The notes: generated from the letters alone by a model not told the origin. 50,162 bases of DNA from Archaeoglobaceae archaeon (GCA_025059545.1 JANXDJ010000006.1:1-50162), one strand, 5' to 3'; counted from the stretch's first letter, positions 1 to 9,702 are shown. Numbers and translations are program-made.

Positions 1-504
1 GCTTTAAAGAGCCATATATGTTTAAATCCAAGTTTTACTCTACACTCTCACGGGAAGCATTCGGATCCTTTTGGAAAGGAAAAGGTCTTCGTTGTCGAGA
101 GGCTCATAAATAAGGTAATGAGAAAGGAGAGAAACACGGGAAAGAAGAACAGTGCTTACAACATAGTCAGAGAGGCTTTTGAGATCATTGAAAGAAAGAC
201 GAAGAAGAATCCGATCCAAGTGCTCGTTGATGCGATTGTTAACGCTGGACCAAGAGAAGAAGTCGTTAGAATTAAATATGGAGGCATTGCGGTGCCAAAG
301 GCTGTTGATACCTCAAGCTTAAGGAGAGTTGACGTTGCCTTGAGAAACATAGTAGAAGGAGCAAGAAGATCCGCTTTTAAGTCGAAGAAGAGCATAGCTT
401 ATTGTTTAGCCGATGAAATAATTGCAGCTTCGAATAATGATACGAAGAGCTTTGCGGTTTCAAAGAAAGAAGAAGTTGAGAGGGTAGCAAAGTCCGCAAG
501 GTGA
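1..504 (+). CDS. rps7: Small ribosomal subunit protein uS7, 5' end outside the window
   Basis: The reading frame is open from base 1, so the gene begins upstream of the window. The ATG at 118 is an internal methionine. The visible 167 residues carry the uS7 core: a G-K-H-S-D stretch, [10 protein letters not shown], then RNTGKK and the long C-terminal helices around [10 protein letters not shown]. uS7 binds the 3' major domain of 16S rRNA and organises the head of the small subunit. The gene stops 4 bp before EF-2, the classical archaeal rps7-fusA linkage, so the two are very probably co-transcribed. Nothing is visibly unusual. Confidence 0.95.
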   Translation, partial: ALKSHICLNPSFTLHSHGKHSDPFGKEKVFVVERLINKVMRKERNTGKKNSAYNIVREAFEIIERKTKKNPIQVLVDAIVNAGPREEVVRIKYGGIAVPKAVDTSSLRRVDVALRNIVEGARRSAFKSKKSIAYCLADEIIAASNNDTKSFAVSKKEEVERVAKSAR

Positions 505-508
505 TTAG

Positions 509-2698
509 ATGGCTACAAGAGCAAAAAAATTTGTAGAGAAGATTGAGGAATTAATGTGGAAGCCTGAAAAGATCAGGAACATGGGAATAGCTGCGCATAT
601 AGACCATGGAAAGACAACGCTAAGCGATTGTTTGCTTGCGGGTGCGGGAATTATAAGCGATGAACTTGCGGGGCAGCAGTTGTATCTTGACTACGATGAA
701 CAGGAAAAGGAGAGGGGAATCACAATAAATGCTGCGAACGTTTCAATGGTTCACGAATACAATGGTGAAGATTACTTGGTTAATCTCATAGACACCCCTG
801 GACACGTTGACTTTGGTGGAGAAGTCACAAGAGCGATGAGAGCGGTTGATGGAGTTATAATCGTTGTCGACGCAGTCGAAGGTGTGATGCCTCAAACCGA
901 AACAGTTGTGAGACAGGCTTTGAAGGAAGGAGTTAAGCCTGTGCTTTTTGTGAATAAAATAGACAGATTGATCAAGGAGCTTCAGCTCACGCCACAGCAA
1001 ATGCAGGAAAGGTTGATTAAGGTAATAAATGATGTTAACAAACTTTTAAAGTCTGTAAAGCCTGATAAGTTCGATGAGTGGAGAATTGAGGTCGCTAAGG
1101 GCAATGTAGCCTTTGGTTCTGCTTTGCAGAAGTGGGGAGTAAGTGTTAAATCGCAAAAGGATACAGGAATCGGATTTAAGGAAGTTTATGATTATCTGAA
1201 GAGAGGAGAGTCTAAGGAGCTTCATAAGAAGACACCACTACACACGGTTATCTTAGACATGGTTGTAAGACATTTGCCGAATCCGATAGAGGCACAGAAG
1301 GAGAGAATAAAGATCATCTGGAAAGGAGATCTGAACAGCGAAGTTGGAAAGGCGATGGTGAAATGCGATCCTAAGGGAGCAGTTGTGCTGATGATCACGA
1401 AGATCGTCGTTGATCCGCAAGCAGGAGAAGTTGCGGTAGGCAGACTTTTCAGCGGAACAGTTAAGCCTGGAACAGAACTTTTCATCATAGACAGAAAGGC
1501 GAAGAATAGAGTTCAGACTACTGGACTTTACATGGGTCCAAGGCGTGTCGAGGTTGAGGCGATTCCTGCAGGAAATATTGTAGCACTTGTTGGACTGAAA
1601 GATGTAGTTTCAGGCTCAACTTGCACAGAGCTCGAGAAGATCGAGCCATTTGAAAGCATAAAGCACTACAGCGAGCCAGTGGTTACGATGGCGATCGAAG
1701 CAAAGAACCCAAGAGATCTGCCAAAACTCGTAGAAGTTTTGAGGAAGATCGTAAAAGAGGATCCGACATTGCAGATCACATTGAACGAGGAAACTGGCGA
1801 GCATTTGCTTAGTGGAATGGGAGAACTGCATTTGGAGGTTAAGGTTGAGAAGATCAGGAGGGAATACAATCTCGAAGTAATAACATCACCACCGATAGTT
1901 GTTTTCAGAGAAACTGTATCGGCTACATCTCCACCAGTTGAAGGAAAGTCGCCAAACAAACATAACAGGTTTTACATCGTCGTGGAGCCTTTGCCAGAAG
2001 AAGTTTCAAGGAAGTTCAAGGAAGGAGAAGTGGACTTCAAGATGGACAAGAAGGAACGCAGGAAGAAGTTGGAGGAAGCAGGATTGACTGGAGAAGAGGC
2101 AGCAGGAGCAACGGAATTTTTTGAGGGGAATCTGTTCTGCGATGTAACGAAGGGTATTCAGTATCTGAATGAGACGATGGAATTGATCCTTGAAGGCTTT
2201 AGAGAAGCGATGAGAACTGGACCCTTAGCAAGAGAACCTTGCATGGGTATGAAGGTTAAGCTCGTTGATTGCAAACTCCACGAGGATGCGGTTCACAGAG
2301 GACCAGCACAAGTGATTCCAGCGGTTAGGTCTGCGATCTTTGCTGCAATTCTTCAAGCGGAATCGACATTGCTTGAGCCCTATCAGAAAGTCTATATAAT
2401 GGCTCCGCAGACGATGATGGGAAATGTAACGAGAGAAATTCAGGGAAGAAGGGGACAGATTTTGGATATAAAGATCGAAGGAGACACAGCAACGCTCGTT
2501 GCAAAAGCACCAGTTAAAGAGATGTTCGGGTTTGCGGGAGCGATAAGATCTGCAACTTCAGGAAAAGCAATCTGGAGCACGGAGCACGCTGGCTTTGAAA
2601 AGGTTCCCCCAAGCTTGCTTGAAGAATTCGTTATGGAAGTTAGAAAGAGAAAAGGATTGAAGCTCGAAATTCCAAAACCGGAGGAATTCCTCTCTTGA
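509..2698 (+). CDS. fusA: Translation elongation factor 2 (aEF-2)
   Basis: This is a GTPase that moves tRNAs and mRNA on the ribosome after peptide transfer. At 729 residues it has the normal archaeal length. The G1 motif AAHIDHGKT is at residues 28-36, switch I RGIT at 69-72, DTPGHVDF at 95-102 and NKID at 149-152. Domain IV holds DAVHRGPAQ, and by family knowledge His596 is the residue converted to diphthamide. An AGGTGAT ribosome binding site overlaps the uS7 stop codon, four bases before the ATG. The 3' end overlaps the next start codon, so expression is probably coupled. Confidence 0.98.
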   Translation: MATRAKKFVEKIEELMWKPEKIRNMGIAAHIDHGKTTLSDCLLAGAGIISDELAGQQLYLDYDEQEKERGITINAANVSMVHEYNGEDYLVNLIDTPGHVDFGGEVTRAMRAVDGVIIVVDAVEGVMPQTETVVRQALKEGVKPVLFVNKIDRLIKELQLTPQQMQERLIKVINDVNKLLKSVKPDKFDEWRIEVAKGNVAFGSALQKWGVSVKSQKDTGIGFKEVYDYLKRGESKELHKKTPLHTVILDMVVRHLPNPIEAQKERIKIIWKGDLNSEVGKAMVKCDPKGAVVLMITKIVVDPQAGEVAVGRLFSGTVKPGTELFIIDRKAKNRVQTTGLYMGPRRVEVEAIPAGNIVALVGLKDVVSGSTCTELEKIEPFESIKHYSEPVVTMAIEAKNPRDLPKLVEVLRKIVKEDPTLQITLNEETGEHLLSGMGELHLEVKVEKIRREYNLEVITSPPIVVFRETVSATSPPVEGKSPNKHNRFYIVVEPLPEEVSRKFKEGEVDFKMDKKERRKKLEEAGLTGEEAAGATEFFEGNLFCDVTKGIQYLNETMELILEGFREAMRTGPLAREPCMGMKVKLVDCKLHEDAVHRGPAQVIPAVRSAIFAAILQAESTLLEPYQKVYIMAPQTMMGNVTREIQGRRGQILDIKIEGDTATLVAKAPVKEMFGFAGAIRSATSGKAIWSTEHAGFEKVPPSLLEEFVMEVRKRKGLKLEIPKPEEFLS

Positions 2699-3207
2699 GG
2701 GAGTTAAGCGAGAAAGAGCTTAAAGTGCTAAAAAATGCTTTAAAATTTTTCAATTCTTTTGATTTTCTCGACAATTTTAAGCTTATAGCCAAGAATAAGG
2801 AACTTTTTGCGGTTTCAAAAGAACTCTACTATTTTCTTAGACAGAAAAATATTGATTGCATTGCTGGAGTCAAGGTTGGTGAGATTGGAAAAAGATTAAG
2901 ACTAACTCTCGAAGGAGCTTTCTGGCTGATGAATAACGAAAAGAAGAAGGTTTGGGTGAATGAGCGTGGTGAGATGCTTTTTCTTTATGGCAGAGACATA
3001 TTTTCAAGTTCCATAGTAAAAGTTGGTGAATTTGAGGAAAATGAAATCGTTTTCGTTTGCAACGAGTATGATGACATTCTCGGCATAGGGAGAAGCAGAT
3101 TTAAGTCTGCAGAAATCGAAAAAATGCCAGAAAAAAGAGTAGTAATTGAGAATCTCGTAGATCGAGGTGCTTATCTTAGGCATGAAAAATTGTATGATTC
3201 CTTTTAA
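2695..3207 (+). CDS. nip7: Nip7-like ribosome biogenesis protein with PUA domain
   Basis: The 170 residues match the Nip7 family: an N-terminal alpha/beta domain, then a C-terminal PUA RNA-binding domain with [29 protein letters not shown] and the terminal [10 protein letters not shown]. In eukaryotes Nip7 acts in 60S maturation and 27S rRNA processing; archaeal members bind RNA but are less studied. The start is TTG within the EF-2 stop (TTGA overlap), and a GGAGG at 2681-2685 at good spacing supports it. Co-transcription with uS7 and EF-2 fits a ribosome-assembly role. Confidence 0.85.
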   Translation: MRELSEKELKVLKNALKFFNSFDFLDNFKLIAKNKELFAVSKELYYFLRQKNIDCIAGVKVGEIGKRLRLTLEGAFWLMNNEKKKVWVNERGEMLFLYGRDIFSSSIVKVGEFEENEIVFVCNEYDDILGIGRSRFKSAEIEKMPEKRVVIENLVDRGAYLRHEKLYDSF

Positions 3208-3234
3208 CTATAAATATAAATAAAAATTAATAAA

Positions 3235-3516
3235 TTACTTCATCTTTTTAATTAGTTCATCCACCGGAATCGCTGGCAATGTTACTGTTCTTATAGTTCC
3301 TCTGCTTGCAAGCTCAATCATTGCCTTCATTACCAATGCATTATCACTCGCTTCGATAATGTTGACAAAATCGAATTCTCCAAAAACCGCATACTGCTCT
3401 AAAACTTTTACCCCCATCTTTTCAAGCTCCTGATTTACCTCTTTTATTCTCTGTGGCTTCTCCTTCAGTGTTTTCGCACCCTCATCTGTAAGTCTTGACA
3501 ACACGATATACCTCAT
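3235..3516 (-). CDS. GYD domain protein
   Basis: This small 93-residue protein begins MRYIVLSRLTDEGAKTL and has the pattern of the GYD family: a ferredoxin-like dimeric alpha/beta barrel with ...VKVLEQYAVFGEFDFVNIIEA... and a second strand ...GTIRTVTLPAI.... The biochemical role of the family is not established. It is a single-gene unit, with a ribosome binding site (AGGTGAGAAA) just before the ATG and a TATA-like element about 35 bp upstream. It converges on the Nip7-like gene across a 27-bp AT-rich gap. Confidence 0.8.
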   Translation of the reverse strand: MRYIVLSRLTDEGAKTLKEKPQRIKEVNQELEKMGVKVLEQYAVFGEFDFVNIIEASDNALVMKAMIELASRGTIRTVTLPAIPVDELIKKMK

Positions 3517-3582
3517 TTTCTCACCTGATTAAATGTTGAAAAATTGTAATATAAAAAGCTTATGATTTTTTATTCTTAAAGC

Positions 3583-4248
3583 TTATTCAAATCCTTTTAC
3601 TTTTAAATGAGCCAAAATGCCTTCTCCAAACCTTCTAATTGAAACGATCTCCATTCTCAATGGAGCAGCGAAAGAGCTTCCATCGCAGATCGTGGGCGAT
3701 CTCTCTCCGCCGATAATGATTGGGGCATAGTATATGAACATTTCATCCACAAGTCCATCTTTGAGTAAAGAAGATAGCAAAGTGCCACCACCCTCCACCA
3801 TGAGCCTTCTGACCCCTTTTTTATATAGATCCTCAAGCAGCGCTTTTAGATCTACTTTCTCTTCTCCAAAAACAACAATTTCAGCCTTTTTAGAGACCTT
3901 ATCAACTCTTTCTTTTTCTGCAAGCTTTGAAACAGCTACGATCACTTTTCCACTGAAAACTTCAGCATTTTCTGGGATTCTGCACTTGCTGTCCACAACC
4001 ACCTTCATTGGATTCTCACTTTTTCCCTCTGAAAGCCTTTTTCTCCTCAATTCTTCACTTTTAACGTTCAATTTTGGATTATCCGACAAGATCGTTCCAA
4101 TGCCGACCATTATAGCATCAGCAGAAGCACGAAGCTCATCGACTCTCTTCAGATCTTCTTTGCAGGAAATTCTGAGTTGTCTTCTTGTTTCATCGCTGAT
4201 CTTTCCATCCAAACTTGAAGCGATGTTTAAGAAAACATGTGGTCTCAT
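3583..4248 (-). CDS. arfC: 2,5-diamino-6-(ribosylamino)pyrimidinone 5'-phosphate reductase
   Basis: This is the RibD C-terminal/dihydrofolate-reductase-like fold, 221 residues, standing alone as is usual in archaea. Visible motifs are the N-terminal NIASSLDGKI, the ADAIMVGIGTILSDNP segment, and LMVEGGGTLLSSLL near the C-terminus, which forms the NADPH/substrate site. By family it reduces the ribosyl side chain of the early riboflavin intermediate with NADPH, giving the ribityl compound; flavins and coenzyme F420 depend on this route. The gene lies one base downstream of the UPF0212 gene, so they form one unit. The symbol follows archaeal usage; rib7 and ribD2 are alternatives. Confidence 0.88.
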   Translation of the reverse strand: MRPHVFLNIASSLDGKISDETRRQLRISCKEDLKRVDELRASADAIMVGIGTILSDNPKLNVKSEELRRKRLSEGKSENPMKVVVDSKCRIPENAEVFSGKVIVAVSKLAEKERVDKVSKKAEIVVFGEEKVDLKALLEDLYKKGVRRLMVEGGGTLLSSLLKDGLVDEMFIYYAPIIIGGERSPTICDGSSFAAPLRMEIVSIRRFGEGILAHLKVKGFE

Positions 4249-4249
4249 A

Positions 4250-4591
4250 CTATTCTACTCTAACAACTTCAACCACTTCTAACGGGACGTTTGGCATTCT
4301 TTTGCCGATCTCGGCTCTTGCAATTTTAACAGCATGCTCTTCGTTTTCTGCATTAAAAACCTTCATCTCAAAAAAAAGCCCCACTAAAGCGGTTTTTGAG
4401 ATCAGCAAAGCGGATTTAAAAGCCTCACCACATTTTGGGCACTCAATACTGCCTACATCAACCCTCACAAAGCTAAGATCGGGATTTAGCTTTTTTCCTG
4501 CTTCAGCGATTGCTATGTTGATCGCATCTTCAACACTTTTTGCCTTCTTAACAATCCAGCCCGCTTGAAGCACGACATTGTAGTTTGGCAT
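4250..4591 (-). CDS. UPF0212 (DUF555) conserved archaeal protein
   Basis: The 113-residue protein begins MPNYNVVLQAGWIVK and contains a CPKCG zinc-binding-like pair near residue 53. The repeated pattern of ...A..IA.AEAGK and ...AVKIARAEIGKR suggests two similar alpha/beta halves. It matches the archaeal family UPF0212/DUF555, whose function is unknown to me. Only two cysteines are visible in the motif, so metal binding would need a dimer. It directly precedes the riboflavin-pathway reductase gene. A TATA-like element centred near 4615 lies about 24 bp before the ATG, suggesting a leaderless transcript. Confidence 0.8.
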   Translation of the reverse strand: MPNYNVVLQAGWIVKKAKSVEDAINIAIAEAGKKLNPDLSFVRVDVGSIECPKCGEAFKSALLISKTALVGLFFEMKVFNAENEEHAVKIARAEIGKRMPNVPLEVVEVVRVE

Positions 4592-4631
4592 CTAAAAAAA
4601 CTTTTGCAGAGGGAATATAATTGTTTGGTAT

Positions 4632-5225
4632 TTACTGTTTGTTCTCAAAAAACTCCTCAAAAAACCTTCTCCAGTTAAACTTTAGAACGAAGACCGTGAA
4701 GACAACTGTCGCTATAAGGAAGATTGCAAAGCTGAATTCAAAGTTGTCGGTGTAGCTTTCGAGTATCTCCATCCCTACCTTACCTGCGAACATAACATAG
4801 CTTGTGACAACGATCTTTCCACAGAGAACCGCTAAGAAGTAATGTCGTAATCTATACTGTGCCATGCCAAGAGGAATGTATAAAACGTCGTCTGGCAAAG
4901 GAGATGCGGCGAATAAAAAGATTGCAAAGATCCCCCACCTTTTAAGGAGTCTTTGGAAAAATAAAAGATTTTCTTTTGTTTTCTCTGGAAGGGTATGCCC
5001 GATACCACGACCGAGCAAGTATATTACAACTTTTCCGAGCGATGCTCCTAATGCGGATAGAATTGCCACGACAACCAATTCCCAAAAACTAAGAAAAGGC
5101 GTTAAAAGGATTAGAAAATTCAGATAAGGAACTCCAACGAACGGAATCGAGTTTGAAATGAGAGATAAAAGAAATACACCAAAAAAACGATATTCTATGA
5201 GTGTTTCTGCTATGGCTTCTATCAT
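4632..5225 (-). CDS. VTT/DedA-family membrane protein
   Basis: The 197-residue integral membrane protein has about five hydrophobic segments. The DedA/VTT signature appears as LGASLGKVVIYLLGRGIG (residues about 60-77), followed by a re-entrant region FLFAASPLPDDVLYIPLGMA. Family members in bacteria and eukaryotes are linked to lipid scrambling or undecaprenyl-phosphate transport; the archaeal substrate is unknown. The ATG begins immediately after the argS stop codon with no spacer, so it is probably translated from the argS transcript. No functional link to ArgRS is implied. Confidence 0.85.
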   Translation of the reverse strand: MIEAIAETLIEYRFFGVFLLSLISNSIPFVGVPYLNFLILLTPFLSFWELVVVAILSALGASLGKVVIYLLGRGIGHTLPEKTKENLLFFQRLLKRWGIFAIFLFAASPLPDDVLYIPLGMAQYRLRHYFLAVLCGKIVVTSYVMFAGKVGMEILESYTDNFEFSFAIFLIATVVFTVFVLKFNWRRFFEEFFENKQ

Positions 5226-6857
5226 TCACATCCGCTCAATCGCTTGGATCCCCATCAGATCAAGTCCTATTTCAAGAACCTTGCTCACTGCAGACACGAT
5301 CGCAATTCTGTGCCTTTTAAGCTCGTCTTCAGCTTTAAGAACTGGATAGTCTCTGTAGAATTCGTTAAACTTAGACGCTAAACCAAGCATGAATTCTGCA
5401 AAGAGGTTAGGACGAACTTCGTTCACAACTCTGTAAACGTAGAAGGGAAGCTTGGAGAGCATTACCACAAGATCCCTTTCTACTTTCTCGCATAGTTCTG
5501 GAGAGAATTCAAGCTCGTCATCGCTTTTTCTAAGAATACTGCAAGCTCTTGAGTAAGTGTATTGAATGTAACTTGCAGTTTGTCGCTCAAAGTCCAGAGC
5601 TTTGTTCATGTCAAAAACCATGGGCTTTTCTGGGGCAACTTTAAGGAAGTCAAACCTTATTGCTCCGATTGCAACCGCTTCAGCAACTTTTTCGATCTCC
5701 TCTGCTGAAAATTCACGGTTTGCGATGATTTTCTTCGCCTCTTCTTTGACTTTCTCTATTAGATCATCCGCAGAAATGAATTTGCCCTTTCTCGTGCTCA
5801 TTCTGCCCTCTGGCAGAGACACGAATTCAAAGAAGACTATTTCAGGCTTTTTGATCTCAAGGATCTCTAAAAGTTTAAGGAGCTGTGCTCCGTAGAGCTT
5901 GTGATCCGCTCCCCAAACATTGATCATCCTTTCAAATTTCTCGCTTTTCCAAAGATGATAAGCCAGATCTCTTGTGATGTAAAGAGAGGTCCCATTCTCC
6001 CTTCTTATAACTACCTCCTTTTCAAACCCTTCAAGCTCTATGATCCATGCTCCTGTCTTCTTTATCAAATTCTTCGAGTCAAGAGCTTTCAAGATCTTTT
6101 CAACGTAGCCATTTCGAATGTAATCACTCTCCCAGACAAATTCATCGTGCTCCACGTTTATTCTCTCCATTGTAGCCTTAATTCCTTCCATTGCCTTTTC
6201 AATGGCACTTCTGAACTTCTTCGCAGTTTCTTCTTCTAAAACTTCGTATTTCTGCATCAACTCCTCAATTCTCTTCTCAAGCTCTGGTTCTTTTTCAAGC
6301 AATCTGTTTGCGGAAATGTATGCGTCAGCAATTGCATGATCTGGTTTTTTCTCCGATAACCCAAACTTTTCAACGCCAAGAACAGTTATAGCCATCTGTC
6401 TTCCCATGTCGTTTATGTAATAATGGGTTCTAACATCAAAACCCGCTCTTCTGAAAATTCTTGCTAAGGTGTCTCCAATTATGGAATTTCGAATGTGCCC
6501 TATGTGAAGCGGACCATCCGGATTTGCAGAGGTGTGCTCTACGAGGATCTTACCCTTCATTCCAAGCGATCCGTAGTTATCATCGCTCAAGATCACGTCT
6601 ATTGTGTCTTCAAGGAATTCGTAGTTTGCAAAGAGATTTATGTATCCATTAACACTCTCAATCTTCCCGATATAGCCTTTTGGCGTAATCCTCTCTAAGA
6701 TCTCATTTGCAACCTTTTGCGGACTCAAATTTTTCTCTTTCGCTATTTTGAAAGCTATAGTTGTTGCAAGATCCGCATGCTCGCTCTCTTTTATAAATTT
6801 TTCATCTCCGAATTCTTCCAAGCTTTTGGTCGCATCCTTGATGAGATTAAGAAACAT
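5226..6857 (-). CDS. argS: Arginyl-tRNA synthetase
   Basis: This class I aminoacyl-tRNA synthetase of 543 residues charges tRNA-Arg. It has an N-terminal Add1-like domain (QKVANEILERI), the HIGH motif in SANPDGPLHIGHIRNS (about 110-125), and the class-typical MSTRKGKFISADDLI in place of KMSKS. The C-terminal DALR anticodon-binding domain contains QYTYSRACSILRK. All expected blocks are present. The promoter has a TATA box (GAAATATTTAAATC on the minus strand) about 26 bp before the ATG and no clear ribosome binding site, so the mRNA is probably leaderless. Confidence 0.97.
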   Translation of the reverse strand: MFLNLIKDATKSLEEFGDEKFIKESEHADLATTIAFKIAKEKNLSPQKVANEILERITPKGYIGKIESVNGYINLFANYEFLEDTIDVILSDDNYGSLGMKGKILVEHTSANPDGPLHIGHIRNSIIGDTLARIFRRAGFDVRTHYYINDMGRQMAITVLGVEKFGLSEKKPDHAIADAYISANRLLEKEPELEKRIEELMQKYEVLEEETAKKFRSAIEKAMEGIKATMERINVEHDEFVWESDYIRNGYVEKILKALDSKNLIKKTGAWIIELEGFEKEVVIRRENGTSLYITRDLAYHLWKSEKFERMINVWGADHKLYGAQLLKLLEILEIKKPEIVFFEFVSLPEGRMSTRKGKFISADDLIEKVKEEAKKIIANREFSAEEIEKVAEAVAIGAIRFDFLKVAPEKPMVFDMNKALDFERQTASYIQYTYSRACSILRKSDDELEFSPELCEKVERDLVVMLSKLPFYVYRVVNEVRPNLFAEFMLGLASKFNEFYRDYPVLKAEDELKRHRIAIVSAVSKVLEIGLDLMGIQAIERM

Positions 6858-6876
6858 ACTCTAAAGTTTAGGTTGT

Positions 6877-6890
6877 GATTTAAATATTTC
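6877..6890 (-). promoter_or_regulatory. TATA box of argS
   Basis: The minus strand reads GAAATATTTAAATC, centred 26 bp before the argS ATG, the canonical archaeal spacing to a transcription start. This places the start at the A of the ATG, that is, a leaderless mRNA. Confidence 0.6.
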
Positions 6891-6912
6891 ACTAAAAAGC
6901 GCTTCTTTGACA

Positions 6913-6959
6913 AGTGAAGAGATATTAAATCAAATCCAATATAGGATCAGCTCTTCACT
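6913..6959. repeat. 9-bp inverted repeat between argS and sec61-beta
   Basis: Perfect arms AGTGAAGAG (6913-6921) and CTCTTCACT (6951-6959) are separated by 29 AT-rich bases. They sit between the two divergent promoters. This could be an operator pair or a hairpin; nothing in the sequence settles which. Confidence 0.5.
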
Positions 6960-6980
6960 CCACTTTTCATTGAGGAGAGA

Positions 6981-6991
6981 GTTTTATATAC
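6981..6991 (+). promoter_or_regulatory. TATA box of the sec61-beta gene
   Basis: GTTTTATATAC lies about 25 bp before the ATG at 7011. An AGAGGA sits between them, so the transcript may be leaderless or start just upstream of that weak ribosome binding site. Confidence 0.6.
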
Positions 6992-7010
6992 TCAGAGGAA
7001 CAGTATTCTT

Positions 7011-7199
7011 ATGCCAAAGGTTTCACGTGCTAAGGAGAAGACCCCACCCTTGATGTCCTCTGCAGGAATAATGAGATATTTTGAGGAGGAAAAGACTAAG
7101 ATAAAGATCAGCCCGAAGACTGTGATGCTCGCAGGCGTTCTTACTTTCGTTCTTGTTATGATTCTGAACGCATACTATGGATTGTGGCCTCGCACATGA
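7011..7199 (+). CDS. secG: Preprotein translocase subunit Sec61-beta (SecG equivalent)
   Basis: The 62-residue protein has the archaeal Sec61-beta layout: a basic, polar cytoplasmic N-terminus (MPKVSRAKEK), a conserved SSAGIMRYFEEEK segment, then KISPKTVMLAGVLTF leading into one C-terminal transmembrane helix (about residues 38-55). It is the small accessory subunit of the SecYEG translocon in the cytoplasmic membrane. It is a single-gene unit, divergent from argS and convergent with the thiolase gene. Confidence 0.93.
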   Translation: MPKVSRAKEKTPPLMSSAGIMRYFEEEKTKIKISPKTVMLAGVLTFVLVMILNAYYGLWPRT

Positions 7200-7234
7200 T
7201 CTTTTAATTTATTGAAAAAGAAAAATAAAATATA

Positions 7235-8479
7235 TTATGCGTTTGGATTTTCAACAATAGCAGTTCCTCCCTGCCCACCGCCACCGCAGAGGGTTGCAAC
7301 TCCGTATTTGGCACCTTCAATGTTCAAAATTCTTGCTACTGTTCCAGTAAGCCTTATTCCACTCGCTGCAAGTGGATGCCCAATTGCTATTGCTCCGCCC
7401 TTCACGTTAACCTTGTCTGGATCGATCTTGAGCATCTTAATTGCAAATAGCGGAACTACGGAGAAAGCTTCGTTGATTTCCCAGTAGTCTATATCCTTAA
7501 CTTCAAGCTTCGCAAACTTCAATGCCTTTTGAGTCGCGGGAACAGGACCTTCACCCATAACGCTTGGTTCAACACCAGCCCAGCCTAAGGAGACGATCTT
7601 GCCCATTGGTTCTAAACCGTATTCCTTCATCTTCTTCTTATTCATCAACATTATCGCAGTAGCTCCAGCATTCAACGGGGACGAGTTGCCTGCGGTGATA
7701 ACTCCATCGGGTTTGAATGCGGGTGGTAGCCTTTCAACCGCTTCTATGGTTGTGTCCGCTCTGATTGACAGATCAGTATCGATTACTCTCGTGCTACCGT
7801 CTGCCTGTTCAACTTCAATTGGCAAGATCTCTCCCTTTCTCTTCGTCGGATAGCCTTCACCGTTTAAGAAGTAACCTTTCTTCAAAGCTTCTGCAGCGAG
7901 TTTATGGCTTCTAACTCCCCACTCATCGAGATCTCTCTTAGTCCATCCGAGTTTGTCTTTCCATTTTGCAAATAGCTTCTCCGCAGTTAGACCCATGCTT
8001 ACTGCGGTCATCAAGTCGTATTTGTCAATTAAATCCTGTCTATTGAGTAAGGAAGGTGATATACCCATATGGGGATTCAGATCGGGTTGCATTGGCAGAT
8101 GAGTCATGTGCTCGATTCCGCATGCGATCGTTATATCGCTGAATCCAAGCATAACTTCCATAGCGCACTGATGCATTGCGGACATTCCGGAAATGCAGAC
8201 TCTCTCAGTTCCTTGAGCTGGAACTTCAATTGGAAGCTCAGCAAGCATGTGAACCATTCTACCGCCGAATAGCCAGCTCTCTCCCATTTGCATCGTGCAA
8301 CCTGTTATGAGATCACCAATATCTCTTGGATCTATACCAGTTCTATTTACCATCTCCTTAACAAGCATTGCAGCAACTGCTGGCATGTCAATCTTATTGA
8401 AAACGTCCTTTTCAGGCTCTCTTGGTCGAGATCTCGAGAAAGCGGATCGCAAGAAATCTACGATATATACTTCCTCCAT
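7235..8479 (-). CDS. Thiolase (acetyl-CoA acyltransferase)
   Basis: A thiolase of about 414 residues with the acylated cysteine in ERVCISGMSAMHQ, the NEAFSVVP block, the GGAIAIGHPLAASG histidine motif and the terminal CGGGGQGG cysteine. It resembles FadA-type beta-oxidation enzymes rather than the archaeal mevalonate-pathway SCP-x type. It would cleave 3-ketoacyl-CoA with CoA to acetyl-CoA. I start it at the ATG at 8479, with GAGGTGAT correctly spaced before it; the in-frame GTG three codons upstream lies inside that ribosome binding site. It is 29 bp downstream of the acyl-CoA dehydrogenase gene and in the same operon. Confidence 0.92.
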   Translation of the reverse strand: MEEVYIVDFLRSAFSRSRPREPEKDVFNKIDMPAVAAMLVKEMVNRTGIDPRDIGDLITGCTMQMGESWLFGGRMVHMLAELPIEVPAQGTERVCISGMSAMHQCAMEVMLGFSDITIACGIEHMTHLPMQPDLNPHMGISPSLLNRQDLIDKYDLMTAVSMGLTAEKLFAKWKDKLGWTKRDLDEWGVRSHKLAAEALKKGYFLNGEGYPTKRKGEILPIEVEQADGSTRVIDTDLSIRADTTIEAVERLPPAFKPDGVITAGNSSPLNAGATAIMLMNKKKMKEYGLEPMGKIVSLGWAGVEPSVMGEGPVPATQKALKFAKLEVKDIDYWEINEAFSVVPLFAIKMLKIDPDKVNVKGGAIAIGHPLAASGIRLTGTVARILNIEGAKYGVATLCGGGGQGGTAIVENPNA

Positions 8480-8508
8480 TTTTATCACCTCTAAGTAAAA
8501 ATAAGAAT

Positions 8509-9702
8509 TTACATGAGTGGATGCTTTCTTACGAGGCTAAGCTTGGATGGTAGCCTACCCATGATTGATCTTGCTATGATCTCAAGCTCTATTTCTCTTG
8601 TCCCCTCGTATATTTCTAGAATTCTCACGTCTCTATACATCCTCGAAATTGCCTGTTCTCCCATGTATCCATAACCACCATGGATCTGCAAAGATTCATT
8701 AACGATCTCGTTAGCAGCGTGTGCACAGTAGTATTTTGCCATTGCAGTAACTCCGGGATCTGGCATTCCCTGTTTGTCCTGTAGATAAGCTGCCTGATAT
8801 GCTAGCAGTCTTGCGCATTCAAGCTTTACTCTCATTTTTGCGAGCTTGTCTTGAGTAACTTGGAAGTCAATAAGTTTCTGTTCGAACAATTCTCTATTCT
8901 TTGCATAGTTGAATGCAAGCTCAAATGCGCCCTGAGCGAGACCAACCGCTTGGAAAGCTACTGGAATGCGTGTTACATTGAAGAACATCATAGTCTGGAT
9001 GAAACCGTTTCCTTCTTCTCCAACGAGATTCTCTTTTGGAACTCTAACATTCTTGAACACGACTTCAGCGGTGTCGCTTGCCCTGATTCCGAGCTTGTTG
9101 TGAAGTTTCTTAGCCTCAAGCCCCGGAGTTCCTTTTTCAACGACGAATACACTCATTCCATGATGTCTTTTCTTTGGATTTGGATCTGTTCTAGCTAATA
9201 CGATATAATAATCTGCTATTGTTCCATTGGTGATGAACATCTTGGTTCCATTTATCACATACTCGTCTCCTACCTTATCAGCTCTTGTCTTCACTCCTGC
9301 AACATCGCTACCCGCCTGAGGTTCTGTGTAACAAGCACAGCAAATCTTTTCTCCTCTTGCAAGCGGTGGCAGGTATTTTTCTCTCTGTTCTTCATTTCCA
9401 AACATCAGTATCTGTTCAGCACCGAAAGTAGAAGACAAGATCTGTCCTAAACCACCATCGACCCTCCAGAATTCTTCAACTACAAGGCAAGAGTCAAGAA
9501 TTCCTGCTCCTTGCCCACCATAGTCTTCTGGATAGCTCATTCCGATAAATCCGAGCTCAGCAGCCTTTTTCCACAATTCAAATGGGAACTTCTCTTCTCT
9601 GTCGCACTCTTCTGCATACTTTGGAAACTCTTTTTCTGCAAACTCTCTTGCAGCATCTTTTATGGCTTTTTGCTCATCCGTTAGGATAAACTCCGACAAC
9701 AT
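8509..9702 (-). CDS. Acyl-CoA dehydrogenase
   Basis: This 397-residue FAD flavoenzyme catalyses the first step of fatty-acid beta-oxidation. The family blocks are in order: GMSYPEDYGGQG, CYTEPQAGSDVAG (FAD and substrate contacts), KMFITNGTIADYYIV, an arginine-rich middle, QIHGGYGYMGE, and the catalytic-base segment LEIYEGTREIE near residue 365. It is the first gene of an operon with the thiolase, so acyl chains could be oxidised and cleaved by neighbours, although the hydratase and hydroxyacyl dehydrogenase are not in the window. A ribosome binding site (AGGTGATAG) precedes the ATG, and the promoter carries a long palindrome. Confidence 0.95.
   Translation of the reverse strand: MLSEFILTDEQKAIKDAAREFAEKEFPKYAEECDREEKFPFELWKKAAELGFIGMSYPEDYGGQGAGILDSCLVVEEFWRVDGGLGQILSSTFGAEQILMFGNEEQREKYLPPLARGEKICCACYTEPQAGSDVAGVKTRADKVGDEYVINGTKMFITNGTIADYYIVLARTDPNPKKRHHGMSVFVVEKGTPGLEAKKLHNKLGIRASDTAEVVFKNVRVPKENLVGEEGNGFIQTMMFFNVTRIPVAFQAVGLAQGAFELAFNYAKNRELFEQKLIDFQVTQDKLAKMRVKLECARLLAYQAAYLQDKQGMPDPGVTAMAKYYCAHAANEIVNESLQIHGGYGYMGEQAISRMYRDVRILEIYEGTREIELEIIARSIMGRLPSKLSLVRKHPLM

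Noticed and set aside
3734..4282. A 182-codon plus-strand frame opposite the riboflavin-pathway reductase
   Set aside because: The Ser/Thr/Phe-rich composition is typical of antisense frames, and the reductase motifs on the other strand are unambiguous.
8480..8488. Thiolase starting at the upstream GTG
   Set aside because: That GTG is part of the GAGGTGAT ribosome binding site for the ATG at 8479.
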